Assembly: GCA_002946415.1 (NCBI GenBank)
Contig: NJPS01000031.1
Location: 682,001 to 746,000 of the forward strand
DNA length: 64,000 nucleotides
Direction of reading: 5' to 3'
Source: Rutstroemia sp. NJR-2017a BVV2
Lineage: Eukaryota; Ascomycota; Leotiomycetes; Helotiales; Rutstroemiaceae
Below, one piece after another: positions 33,618-42,977 of this stretch. The notes beneath the pieces were generated by a model. It saw nothing but the letters and a program-made list of their open reading frames with translations. It did no database searches and was not told where the DNA came from. Position 1 is the first letter of the stretch. The number at the start of each line of letters is the position of its first letter. The position numbers were made by a program, and so were the translations under genes.

Positions 33618-35805
33618 ATGAAGAGGGTAGAATCACCCGAGAGCATGGAAATGGAAGCGTATTCCGGCCTCGAAGTAGTCGATCATTCCGACAAGCGACA
33701 AACGCAATACATGGAGCAAGGTCTCGAAGTAGTCGGATGTCAAGAATACGACGACGAGCACGAGAAATTAACGAATGGGGCCGATGGCGCGGTGTATAAT
33801 GCAGATTTTAGGAGCGAGCTGAAGAGGGATTTGAAGACGAGACAGTTGGCTATGATTGCGCTGGGTGGGGCTTTAGGGACGGGTTTGATTGTTAATACGT
33901 GAGTGGTGCTGCGAAGGGGAAGAATATAAGGTGGATGAGGAGAATATATATTGATTGATATGTGTAGTGGTCCTACGTTGGCGAGAGTCGGCCCGGGTTC
34001 GATGTTATTCGGCTATGCGATTGTGGGGGTGCTGTGTTATGCGGTGATGACGGCTATGGGTGAGATGGCGGCGTGGTTGCCCTTGCCGTCGGGGTTTACT
34101 GGTTTCGCGAATCGCTTTGTTGATCCTGCGTTGGGATTTGCTCTGTAAGTTGTTTTGGCTTTCTTGTGTTGCATGTTACTGTCCTTTGTCGGCTCCCCTC
34201 ATGGACTCTCTTCGGCGTAACTCAAAATCTTTTTCGTCTCCCAAGAACTCTTATATCGACATCTCACTAACGCGTATCTTCTAGTGGTTGGAATTACTGG
34301 TTCAAGGTCAGCTTCAGTTAATCCATTCCCATTCTACATACTCACCGAACCTCAGTACATCATCACAACACCAAACAACCTAATAGCATCCGCACTTGTC
34401 ATCCAATTCTGGTTTAACCAAATCGAATATGAAGGGCCCGCATCAAACCCTGCTATCTATGTCACAATCATCCTCATAACCATCATTGCCATCAACTATT
34501 TTGGTGTGGGCATATTCGGAGAATTCGAATTCGCACTTTCTAGTTTGAAGGTCCTCATTATGATTGGTCTTATGTTCTTGACTTTAATCTTGGCCGCGGG
34601 TGGTGGAGGAGATGGTGATCCGAAGGGGTTCAGATATTGGAGTCATCCGGGGGCTTTTGCAGAGTATATTCAAGGTTGGTGTTGCGATTTCTCTGGTTCG
34701 AAAAGGATCTGCGTCGAAAAGGATCTTATGCACCTGCTGCGGTTCCGGTTCGCTGGAAGTTTTGTCGGATCATAAAACAGGAAGATGAGGCTAATTCATA
34801 TCTACAGCTGGCAGCACGGGCAGATTTCTTGCATTTTGGAGTGTCATGAGCAGTGCAGTATTCTCGTTTCTAGGAGCGGAACTGGTCGGTGTTACAGTGG
34901 GCGAGGCACAAAATCCCCGCAAAGCGATTCCACGAGCTGTCAGACTCACCTTTTACCGCATTCTCATCTTCTATATCGTCCTGATCCTCCTACTTGGAAT
35001 GAATGTGCCATACAATAGCCGGTTTCTTCTCACCGCCAACACCATTGGGAACGAAGCAGTCAATGCCGAAGCCTCACCCTTCGTCGTCGCCGCACAAATC
35101 GCACAAGTCCAGGCTCTACCTTCACTCATCAATGCCTGTATCCTAGTGTTTACCTTTTCCGCCGCCAATTCCGATCTCTACATCGCAACACGCACCCTCT
35201 ACGCCCTCTCCGTCGAGCACAACGCCCCTCGAATCTTCTCCTACACCAACGATCGCGGGGTCCCCATTTATGCCCTCGCCCTTTCCAGCGCCCTCTGCAC
35301 AACCGCCTTCATCAGCGTCCATATCGGCGCCTTTGCCACCTTCCAGTACTTCATCTCCCTGGTCACCATCTTCGGCATCCTAACCTGGATCAGCATCCTC
35401 GTGTCCCACATCTTCTTCATCCGCGCTCGCCAAGCGCAAAATATCCCCGACAGTGCACTCGTGTATGTTTCGCCATTCGGACTGCGTGGCTCGATCGCTG
35501 CGCTGGTCTTTTGCTGCGTGATTACCTTGTTCAATGGATTTTCAGACTTTGTGGGAGACTTCGATTGGAGGAATTTCTTGGTGCATTATATTGGGATTCC
35601 GTTGTATTTGGCGATGATCTTTGGGTATAAGTGGGTTAGGGGGAGTCAGAGGGTTAAGGCGAGGAGAGCGGATTTGTTCGGGGGGAAGGAGGCAATTGAT
35701 AAGGATGAGGAGGAGTTTTTGGCGGAGGAGAAGGCGAGGAGGGGCGGGAGGGAAGAAAGTAGAGCGGAGAGGTGGTATAGGCTTACTTTGGGGAATTTGT
35801 TTTGA
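33618..35805 (+). CDS. Amino-acid permease, YAT family (APC superfamily)
   Basis: Exons 33618-33898, 33968-34144, 34285-34306, 34356-34674 and 34808-35805 give 598 aa. A hydrophilic N-tail (~80 aa) leads into the first helix, LKTRQLAMIALGGALGTGLI, the hallmark of yeast-type amino-acid transporters. GPGSMLFGYAIVG, GEMAAWLP and FVDPALGFALGWNYWFKY follow, then the central GAELVGVTVGEAQNPRKAIP consensus loop. About 12 transmembrane helices are expected and can be seen as hydrophobic blocks. It is an H+-coupled plasma-membrane uptake system for amino acids; substrate range cannot be set. Exon 3 is only 22 nt. The fourth intron (133 nt) has an unusual GTTGGT donor and an internal 13-bp direct repeat. 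The acidic/basic C-tail is G-rich in DNA. Confidence 0.92.
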
Positions 35806-36312
35806 TGAGATTCTTTTCTGTTGTGATCTTTTGTTGATTTCGGTATGGGATAAGCAAGCGTATGGTGTTTGGCGTTATTTTCGGCTTTTTAGATGAGTGC
35901 GATATGATCAACATAAGATGATGACACTTCAACCAGCTATTTCCCTATTTCCTCCAAATAAAGCAAAAGCATAATGGCAGTGCGTGCTTTGTTCTCCGTT
36001 TCCCATTCTGCGTTATCAATCCGCACAATGAACTCATTTGATCCTCTTCGCTTCTATCCAAACAACAAGCCTATTGTGACATCTTCGAATTGTCCAATTG
36101 CTATCCAGCCGTAACAACACTGGAAAAGCAATTTGAACACTCCCGGAACAATCGTTACTTAGGAGCCCAAAGTCTACCTCTAAGCACGACAGTTCGGGAT
36201 GAGAAGTTTCCAAATTTTCCCTTCCCCATCTGTACCATTCTGAGATATTTGACCCATAACCCTTAGTTACCAGTCTAAAACTACCCAGATAACCCACCCC
36301 TACTTATCAAAA
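35806..36312. other. Intergenic spacer with poly(A)-type signal
   Basis: Holds the 3' flank of the permease, with AATAAA at about 35956 (some 150 bp after the stop), and the promoter of the next gene. No coding signal. Confidence 0.45.
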
Positions 36313-36996
36313 ATGCCCACCCTCCCCATTCCCACCCCGCTCGCTCCCCCGGACATCTTCCCCCCTCCTTACCCTCACCACCTCTCCACCGTCGCCATCG
36401 TCTTCATCGTAATCATTATCATCATAGTCTCTTTCATTCTCCTGTATCTCCTCATCCGAGCTCTCAACACCTGTTGTGTAAACCGACAAGCAAAGAAGCA
36501 GGAGCGGCTGAGAGAGGCTAACGAGAAAGGGGTTGTTTGGTGGAAGGATAACGATCTGATGCCCGGACAAACCAGGGTCGTAAATGGTGGAAGTAAAACT
36601 GTTAGAAAAGAAGTCAGCAAGACTAAGTATAGATTTTCGCAACGCTGGCAACAGCGCTCTACGCCTGTAGAGCACGGGGTTAAAGGGTTGGGAATCAGTA
36701 TTTCAAAGCCAATGCCAACGACTGAGAGAATGCGTGTAGACGAACATGCAGGTGATCGAGGGATTCGACTCGTAGGGTCTAGGGAGAGGAGACGCCGCGA
36801 GAGAAGAGGTGACGAGCGGGAGTTTCGCGGGAGAAGGGAGAGAAGAAACAGACATGAACGGACCAAGATATTGAAAACTGCTCATCCATTGGAGGTTAAG
36901 ACGATCGGGATCAAGAAAGATGAACCGAGGGTTAAAGCTATATGGGAGAGGAGGGGGAGGATAACTCCGCTGGAGAGGGTTTATACTGCGGTTTAG
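36313..36996 (+). CDS. Small basic single-pass membrane protein, unknown
   Basis: Intronless frame of 227 aa. A Pro-rich N-terminus (MPTLPIPTPLAPPDIFPPPY) precedes a very hydrophobic helix at about 26-48 (STVAIVFIVIIIIIVSFILL). Then CC, and a strongly basic tail with RRRRERRGDE and REFRGRRERRNRHER. This is an N-out/C-in pattern by the positive-inside rule. I do not recognise the family. Open frames also occur antisense, but the plus frame alone gives a coherent membrane protein and a suitable ATG directly after a short leader. C-rich at its 5' end and G-rich at its 3' end, like other genes here. Confidence 0.65.
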   Translation: MPTLPIPTPLAPPDIFPPPYPHHLSTVAIVFIVIIIIIVSFILLYLLIRALNTCCVNRQAKKQERLREANEKGVVWWKDNDLMPGQTRVVNGGSKTVRKEVSKTKYRFSQRWQQRSTPVEHGVKGLGISISKPMPTTERMRVDEHAGDRGIRLVGSRERRRRERRGDEREFRGRRERRNRHERTKILKTAHPLEVKTIGIKKDEPRVKAIWERRGRITPLERVYTAV

Positions 36997-37893
36997 GAGG
37001 GGGTTTGGTGGATCTGGGCTGAGAGGGGAGAGGTTTGAATAGATATAGATTTCATTATGTTGTTGCTTTATAGAAATAGAAATTTGGTCATCAAAATGAT
37101 ATATATTAGTGAATGGAAGGAGGTGTGAGATGTGTATGTTGAGATATGATTTAGAGGAAAGATTTGTGTGGTGAGGGTGACTCTTAGTTTTTTGTATGGA
37201 CTCATGTATAAAAGAGAGCGGCTGACTAGTTTGAGCTGTATGAACATGATCTCGTCGAGATGGACATGGACATGGTTGTTCTAGTGTGCGAAATAGGAGG
37301 GCTTTTTCGGCTGGTCAACTAAGCCATATTCTGAATTTAGGTTTACCACGATGGTAGAGATCATGAGAGAGCGTTCGTAATTTTACCTTGGATGTCTAGG
37401 GCTGAACTAGACATCCAGTGTGCTAAAAACTCAATTATATGCATACCGGCAGTCGATACCAAACGATGTGTAGCTTCCATAACTTGTAGAGCTGCGTCCG
37501 TGGGGAGATGTCTGTCTCTAATTGAAGAGAGCTATCTAACGGCTACACTCACGTTATGAGTGTCTTTGTCCCTGGAGTGCGGACTCGTCTTCGAAAAGTT
37601 GACTACTTCTCGAAAACAAAGGAGATAAAGAAGCTCTCCAAGTGATGCATGATAACTCATTGGTTATTAAAACGGTGTAGATAAAGACAACAAAGGGACA
37701 TATACAAAGTGCAAACACAACAGCGACCAAAACAATCGCCTTGCCATTGATAGATATGCAGCATTCTGATCCAATGTATCATTTCTGCTGCATCAATCAA
37801 TACGACACATCACCAATATACAGTGATCCCATTCCAACAGCCACACCCTTCCTACTAACATACAAAAACCCACCTCCTCGTCCCCTATTCAAA
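36997..37893. other. Intergenic region (0.9 kb)
   Basis: No gene, RNA or repeat of note. The last 150 bp stay open in frame with the next CDS, so a longer N-terminus cannot be excluded. Confidence 0.45.
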
Positions 37894-38484
37894 ATGTGTA
37901 TCTACCGCCGCTTCTTCTTCGCTCACTGCGGACACTCCTTTTGGGGACCCGAGGCAGTCGCCTGCCAGCAACACACGGAATTCCGCAAGACTGGCTGCGA
38001 AGTCGACGAATGCAAGACCATGAATTCGCACCCAATGTACACATACAAGCTCCGAAAAGCATGCGATCCGTGCTATGCAAATAAACTCACGAGGGAAGCT
38101 GTGGTGGTGCAAGAGCTAAAGGATACGATGAAGTCGATGTCCGAAAATTTAGATAAGTGGCAGAAGATGAAAGAGGAGAATGCTAAGTCGATGTCTGAAA
38201 AATTGGCTCAGTGGCAGAAGATGAAAGACGAGAATGCTAAGCGGAGAGAGATCGCGAGACTGGCTGCGGCTGACAAACTTAGGAATTCTCTAGTTGGAAA
38301 GGATCAGAGAGAGATCGAGAGAGTGGTTGCGGCCGATAAACTTAGGAATTCTGCAGCTGAAAAGGTTCAGAGAGATAATCTGACTTCAATAAAGATTCAG
38401 ATGGAGACTCTGGTTGAGGAGAGCGAGAAGGACTTGGAAGAGTTGAAAGAGTTAAGAGAGATCGCGATGTTGGAAGCGTTTTAA
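37894..38484 (+). CDS. Small Cys-rich/coiled-coil protein with tandem duplications
   Basis: Intronless, 196 aa from the ATG of MCIYRRFFFAHCGH. The N-terminal ~65 residues hold eight Cys and several His (CGH, ACQQH, GCEVDEC, ACDPC), a likely metal-binding head; many small Leotiomycete proteins begin MC....CGH in this way, but I know no assigned function. The rest is a charged coiled coil made of internal repeats: SMSENLDKWQKMKEENAK then SMSEKLAQWQKMKDENAK, and EIARLAAADKLRNSLVGKDQR then EIERVVAADKLRNSAAEKVQR. The gene starts could also be at an in-frame ATG at 37756. Codon use is less GC-rich than in neighbours. Confidence 0.7.
   Translation: MCIYRRFFFAHCGHSFWGPEAVACQQHTEFRKTGCEVDECKTMNSHPMYTYKLRKACDPCYANKLTREAVVVQELKDTMKSMSENLDKWQKMKEENAKSMSEKLAQWQKMKDENAKRREIARLAAADKLRNSLVGKDQREIERVVAADKLRNSAAEKVQRDNLTSIKIQMETLVEESEKDLEELKELREIAMLEAF
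38131..38238 (+). repeat. 54-bp tandem duplication inside the coiled-coil gene
   Basis: 38131-38184 and 38185-38238 are direct copies differing at about ten bases; the unit encodes 18 residues, so the frame is kept. Confidence 0.9.
38248..38373 (+). repeat. 63-bp tandem duplication inside the coiled-coil gene
   Basis: 38248-38310 and 38311-38373 are direct copies, sharing the exact core aaacttaggaattct. The unit encodes 21 residues, three heptads, and keeps the coiled-coil register. Confidence 0.9.
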
Positions 38485-39029
38485 AGGCTGATGGGCCGAT
38501 TTAGTTCAACTTCTACGCCCACTTCTTTACAGTAATGTTTCTGCTCCTTATCAAATCACAAATAATATTATTTTAAATCAAATATCATTTTGACATGAGG
38601 TGAATGAATGAATAGATGCGATGAAGACTACCAGTGATGATAGAGTGCAGTTGAGGCAAGCAGCGGACTGGAAAACCCTTGTTGAGAATCAACTGTCGGA
38701 GTCTTGCAGTGAGACGGGACGCATGGTGTTGTCGGAAGCCGCCTAGCGGTAGCGATGTGATCTCGAGTCAAGGCACCGTGGACACTGATCCATCAGCTGA
38801 GAAGATTTTAGAGCGGAGCCACCAAGAGAAATGTCGAGGATATCGTAATATAATCTGCTTTTGAGTTCAAGATGCCACAAGCATAACATCATTGATATAG
38901 TACATTCATGTTCGTCCATGCTTTTACACATCATATAACGCATTGTGTCTATACTATAGCACACACAGACGAAGCCGCAAATCATCCAGCCCTTCAAGGT
39001 TCGAATCCAGACCCCATTCCCCTCATTCC
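38485..39029. other. Convergent intergenic spacer
   Basis: Between the coiled-coil gene (+) and MRPL49 (-). No gene supported. Confidence 0.45.
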
Positions 39030-39692
39030 CTATCTTCGCGCCGCACCCTCAATCTCCTCCACCGTCTTAACTTTAAGCTCCGCAATCCTCAAAATGGTAT
39101 ACTTATGTTTGCTCTTGACAGTCTTGGTCCTCCGAATTCTCCTCTTCTTCTTCTCCTTGATCCTCATCGGCTCCGCCTCCGTTCCCATAACCCTTGCTCT
39201 GCACTCAAATATCCTCTCGTCCAAATACGGCGTGCCTTTCAGAGTGTAGTCTCGAGATCCTAGACTCGACGCGCGATTGAGACGTAGAACGTCGCCAGGC
39301 GAAACACCAGGCATGAGGAATGGTAGACGGACTATATCGCCAGCGGTGACGAGGTATGGTCGGTCGTAGATGTGGGCACTGATGAAGTGGGAGGGTTGCA
39401 CGGCGAGGAGGGGTAACATCTCGCGAAGTTCGGCGGAAAGCGGGGCATATTTGGTAGAGCGCGCCGGTTTGGCGGGAATGGGAGTTGAAGTGGGTGCTAC
39501 TGCTGGCTTGGGAGGTGTAATTGGCGCATTGGAGACTGTTTTTGAAGTGCTAGTCCCCTTGACTGGTGGTTCAACATGCTGTGCGGTAGCACTTATGAAT
39601 CGTGCGCGGTTTGGTAGAAGAAAGGTAGGAGGAAGCGTTGCACTGGGTGTGCGTATGTCCAATAAGGACCTTCTGAGTGTTCTGCTGAACAT
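39030..39692 (-). CDS. MRPL49: Mitochondrial large-subunit ribosomal protein bL21m
   Basis: Intronless, 220 aa from the ATG of MFSRTLRRSLLD. The basic, hydroxylated N-terminus with no acidic residues in the first dozen apart from D12 is a mitochondrial targeting sequence. A Pro/Thr/Ala-rich linker leads to the L21 domain in the C-terminal half: FISAHIYDRPYLVTAGDIVRLP, then LKGTPYLDERIFECRARVMG, then the basic KKKRRIRRTKTVKSKHKYTILRI, which holds the conserved KRRR..GH/KHKYT contact to rRNA. It belongs to the mitoribosomal 54S subunit. An ATG 11 codons upstream (39725) is less likely because the sequence after it does not look like a presequence. It is head to head with NSA2, 201 bp between starts. 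Confidence 0.9.
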   Translation of the reverse strand: MFSRTLRRSLLDIRTPSATLPPTFLLPNRARFISATAQHVEPPVKGTSTSKTVSNAPITPPKPAVAPTSTPIPAKPARSTKYAPLSAELREMLPLLAVQPSHFISAHIYDRPYLVTAGDIVRLPFLMPGVSPGDVLRLNRASSLGSRDYTLKGTPYLDERIFECRARVMGTEAEPMRIKEKKKRRIRRTKTVKSKHKYTILRIAELKVKTVEEIEGAARR

Positions 39693-39893
39693 GGTATGTT
39701 TTGATATTGTAGCGCTATGATACAATTCTCTTGGAGATATATTCTCATGTAAGTCTGCTGTCTGAAGCTTTATCGATGACTAAGCAGGATTTATTTCTCC
39801 GCTAAGAAATTTGTTATCGATAATCGTTCAATCTCGACCAAATAATTTTTTGATCCATAACCACGAACACCTCGCGCATCACAGTAATTCATC
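39693..39893. promoter_or_regulatory. Shared divergent promoter, MRPL49/NSA2
   Basis: Only 201 bp separate the two ATGs. It lacks a TATA box and holds TATCGAT at 39771-39777 and a 10-bp perfect palindrome TTATCGATAA at 39814-39823. Both are candidates for a common regulatory site; the factor is unknown. Confidence 0.6.
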
Positions 39894-40939
39894 ATGGTAT
39901 GTTTCAATCCATTGTTAACTGCCAGTATGGCACTGATATATGTTTATAGCCTCAAAATGAGTATATGGAAAGGTGGCGAAAGCTACATGGTCGCCGCCTC
40001 GACCACGAAGAGAGAGCTCGGAAGAAGGCAGCCAGAGAAGGGCATAAAGCATCTGAAGATGCGCAGAAGTTGACCGGTCTGCGGGCGAAGTTATACCAGA
40101 AGAAGAGGCATCATGAGAAGATCCAGATGAAAAAGCAGATCAAGGCTCACGAAGAACGAAATGTCAAATCCTCTGCGCCCAGCGAACCTTCAAGCACACC
40201 TTTGCCCCAATATTTACTTGATCGATCAAATCCCACCAATGCCAAGGCATTATCGAGTGCAATCAAGAACAAGAGAGCTGAGAAAGCTGCTAAGTTCAGT
40301 GTGCCGTTACCGAAGGTTAGAGGTATTGCGGAGGAGGAGATGTTCAAGGTGGTCAAGACCGGAAAGAAGACTGCAAAGAAGGGCTGGAAGCGTATGATCA
40401 CGAAGGTATGTAGAGTGATTGGTCCCTTTTGATCTTTTGCTAATGCTCATTCTAGCCAACCTTTGTGGGTCCTGATTTCACGAGAAGACCTGTCAAATAC
40501 GAGCGCTTCATTAGACCTATGGGTTTGCGTTACAAGAAGGTATGTCCTCCACCTGTTCTCTGGTAAAGCTCATATATTGACGAATGCAGGCCAATGTCAC
40601 CCACCCCGAGCTTGGTGTAACAGTGCAGCTACCTATCATCAGTGTGAAGAAGAACCCACAAAACCCTATGGTAAGTAGATCTTGAACTGCGTGCCCTTAC
40701 AACGACCGTGCTAAGCTATTTATAGTACACGCAATTGGGCGTTCTCACTCGAGGAACTATCGTTGAAGTCAACGTCTCAGACTTGGGATTGACTACGGCA
40801 GGAGGCAAAATTGTGTGGGGAAGATGGGCGCAGATTAGTGAGTATATTATTCTACATAGCCTCGAACCTGTGCTAACTGTCTGAATTAGCCAACAATCCT
40901 GAAAATGACGGATGTGTTAATGCTGTTCTTCTCGTCTAA
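39894..40939 (+). CDS. NSA2: 60S ribosome biogenesis factor Nsa2
   Basis: Exons 39894-39896, 39950-40405, 40456-40539, 40590-40670, 40726-40837 and 40890-40939 give 261 aa, the same length as yeast Nsa2. The first exon is just the ATG. The N-terminal half is a basic helix region ([18 protein letters not shown], then [18 protein letters not shown]). [21 protein letters not shown] and [20 protein letters not shown] are family signatures, and the C-terminal barrel of eS8 type ends [16 protein letters not shown], identical in style to yeast and human proteins. Nsa2 joins pre-60S particles in the nucleolus and is needed for 27S rRNA processing. All introns are 50-55 nt with canonical donors. It shares a promoter with MRPL49. 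Confidence 0.96.
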
Positions 40940-41826
40940 GAGGGAGCTCTTCTGGGTCGGAAGGTTGCTATGACGCATGGTGTTAAGGCGTTTGATTTGG
41001 GGTAGAAAAAAGAGACAGCCAATACGGCTTCTGTGTAAAATTGCCCTCTTTCGAAATAATACCGATTAAAGGTCCTTAGCCAGCTGGAATTCACGAACAG
41101 ATTTCTATGGCTGCATTGGGTCTATGCCTTCTTTGATCCCCTGCGTGATACTTCTCTAGGACTCACATGTTCACTGTTGGGCACCGCCTTCGTTTTCGTC
41201 ATTTTAAAAGCCTGTAGCCTTGTGCAGAGAGTGGATTGTTCGCACAAGACAAAAGCCTTTACCTGTTCGCAGCTGCAGTTGGTACTTGATGCATTGTGGC
41301 GTTCCAGGTCCGCCTCCTGTTTGCTCTGGTGATGTGCTGGTGTGCATAGCTCACTTCAACACTCGACTTATTGTATTCCTGTCAAAGCCTGTCTCGTGCT
41401 GATCACGGATATGTACTGAATGAGTAAGAGAGTGGATATTTTCCTCATTAAGTGCAAATAAAAGACCCTCTCTTTCGGCTAATCCTTTTCTACACCAACA
41501 TGATCAATGACCATAAATATGCATCGAGATATACTAGCAATAGCACTAGCTCGCTGATATTAAAAGGTGCCTTGCGAGATTCTGGGCAGTAATATTCCCC
41601 TCGCAAGAATGACGGGCCTGGTTTTCCAAAGATAGTTCTCATGGTGTAGACATTATTTATGGGGTCTGCTATGATCACTGAGCACTCAAAGCAGGAGACA
41701 TCGTAGAGAGCCATTATATGGGTAAAACTTTCATCGACTATGGCACAGGAGTATTTTTATTGACAACAGGATAGAGTAAAGGAAAAGTTTAATGGCCCAT
41801 AACCTCCCCGTGATCGTTCCTCGAAT
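40940..41826. other. Convergent intergenic region (0.9 kb)
   Basis: Between the 3' ends of NSA2 (+) and ATP4 (-). AT-rich; no gene, RNA or repeat seen. Confidence 0.5.
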
Positions 41827-42741
41827 CTATTGTGCCTTGGACGAGACAATCTCTGTAATTTTGTTAGTGAAAATCTCGATGAAATGTGAAATGGCACATA
41901 CTCTCAACATCAGCAACACTCTGCTGTAAGATTTGTTGCAGAACCTTGGGGTTCTCAAGCTCCTTCTGGATCTTGGAGATGATGCTTTCTGAAAGTTCCT
42001 TTTGTTGACGGATCTTGACTTGTGCCTCGTACCTAACCCATGAGTCGAGAACAGACTTGGCCTCAGCAGCAAGAGCAGTGGTTTGTTCAAGTTCATAAGC
42101 CTTAGCCTCAAGTTGTGCGGTTTCCTATAAAATTTCCATCAGCACCCGCTGCACTCAATACCCCGCATTTTCCTTCCATGACATACCTTAGAGACCTCGA
42201 AAAGAGTCTTGGTGATATCAACAACGCTTCCCAATTGCTTGACGCTCTCAATTCGTGTCTTGACTGCTTCAGTATGATCGGCACGAGCAGCGTTCAAAAT
42301 GTTCTTGATTCTGTTGACTTGGGATTCTGCCCACTCCGAGTACATGGGTCCACCATACTTGATAACAGCTCCCCAGATGCTCAACAAGCAGAACATAATG
42401 ATGGTTTCTTCGTTCATGACATAGTATTCGTTGCTAAGAGCATAGATGGAAAGGCCGGCAGTCGAGGAGAGGATTGCGGTCTTGGAAACGAGGGAGCTTC
42501 CTGGGAGCGAATCAAGGATTGACTGCGCTTTCTTTTTGGGGTCCTCCGCTGGTACATTGGACGTTGATCGCGAGCTCGAGATCGATGTGAGGGCCGGAAG
42601 GGTACGGGTTGGGAGTGCTGGTCGAAGACGAGCGGCCCCTACATTTATGTCAGTCGTTGCGATCCACAGCAATTGCGCTCAAAATTTCCGGTGCAGTGGT
42701 TTCTCCATACCTAAGGCGCTTCTTGCCAATCTTGATGCCAT
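41827..42741 (-). CDS. ATP4: Mitochondrial F1Fo-ATP synthase subunit 4 (b)
   Basis: Exons, in order of transcription: 42741-42711, 42638-42187, 42124-41902 and 41852-41827; 243 aa, like the 244-aa yeast protein. It starts MASRLARSALGAARLRP, a mitochondrial presequence. Then DPKKKAQSILDSLPGSSLVSKTA, two membrane segments (about 72-125: ILSSTAGLSIYALSNEYYVM and EETIIMFCLLSIWGAVIKY), and a long alpha-helical stator arm ending KIVSSKAQ. Subunit b forms the peripheral stalk linking Fo to F1 in the inner membrane. Intron ends fit GTATGT/TAG patterns. The last exon is 26 nt. It is head to head with NOC4. Confidence 0.95.
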
Positions 42742-42977
42742 TGTGAGGGTGAGGGGAGATGATGTAGAGCTTCACAACTTGCTTGAAAGACTTGAGACGA
42801 GGTTCTTTCGGAATTCGCTTCATCATTTTCGTCACGTGCCTGAGCACAATCTTCCACTCTAATGCATGGGTGTCTGAGGCACTAACAAATTTTAAGAGTT
42901 CATGGATTTTTATTTTCGATAAGAACTGCGAAGATAGAGAAGTGATAAACTTCAAAAATTCATCTACAAAGCTCACC
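42742..42977. promoter_or_regulatory. Shared divergent promoter, ATP4/NOC4
   Basis: 236 bp between the two ATGs. No TATA box. A CACGTG palindrome lies at 42833-42838 (core of Cbf1/bHLH sites in fungi), directly beside a cttcatcatttt stretch that resembles the PAC element of ribosome-biogenesis genes. The CACGTG is seen; factor binding is inferred. Confidence 0.6.

Noticed and set aside
36307..36866. Two antisense frames (122 and 163 codons) over the small membrane protein gene
   Set aside because: The sense frame has a single clean transmembrane helix and positive-inside topology; the antisense frames are low-complexity acidic or Ser-rich.
38995..39025. tRNA T-loop-like sequence ggttcgaatcc
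   Set aside because: The flanking bases form only two T-stem pairs, and no acceptor or anticodon arm can be built around it.
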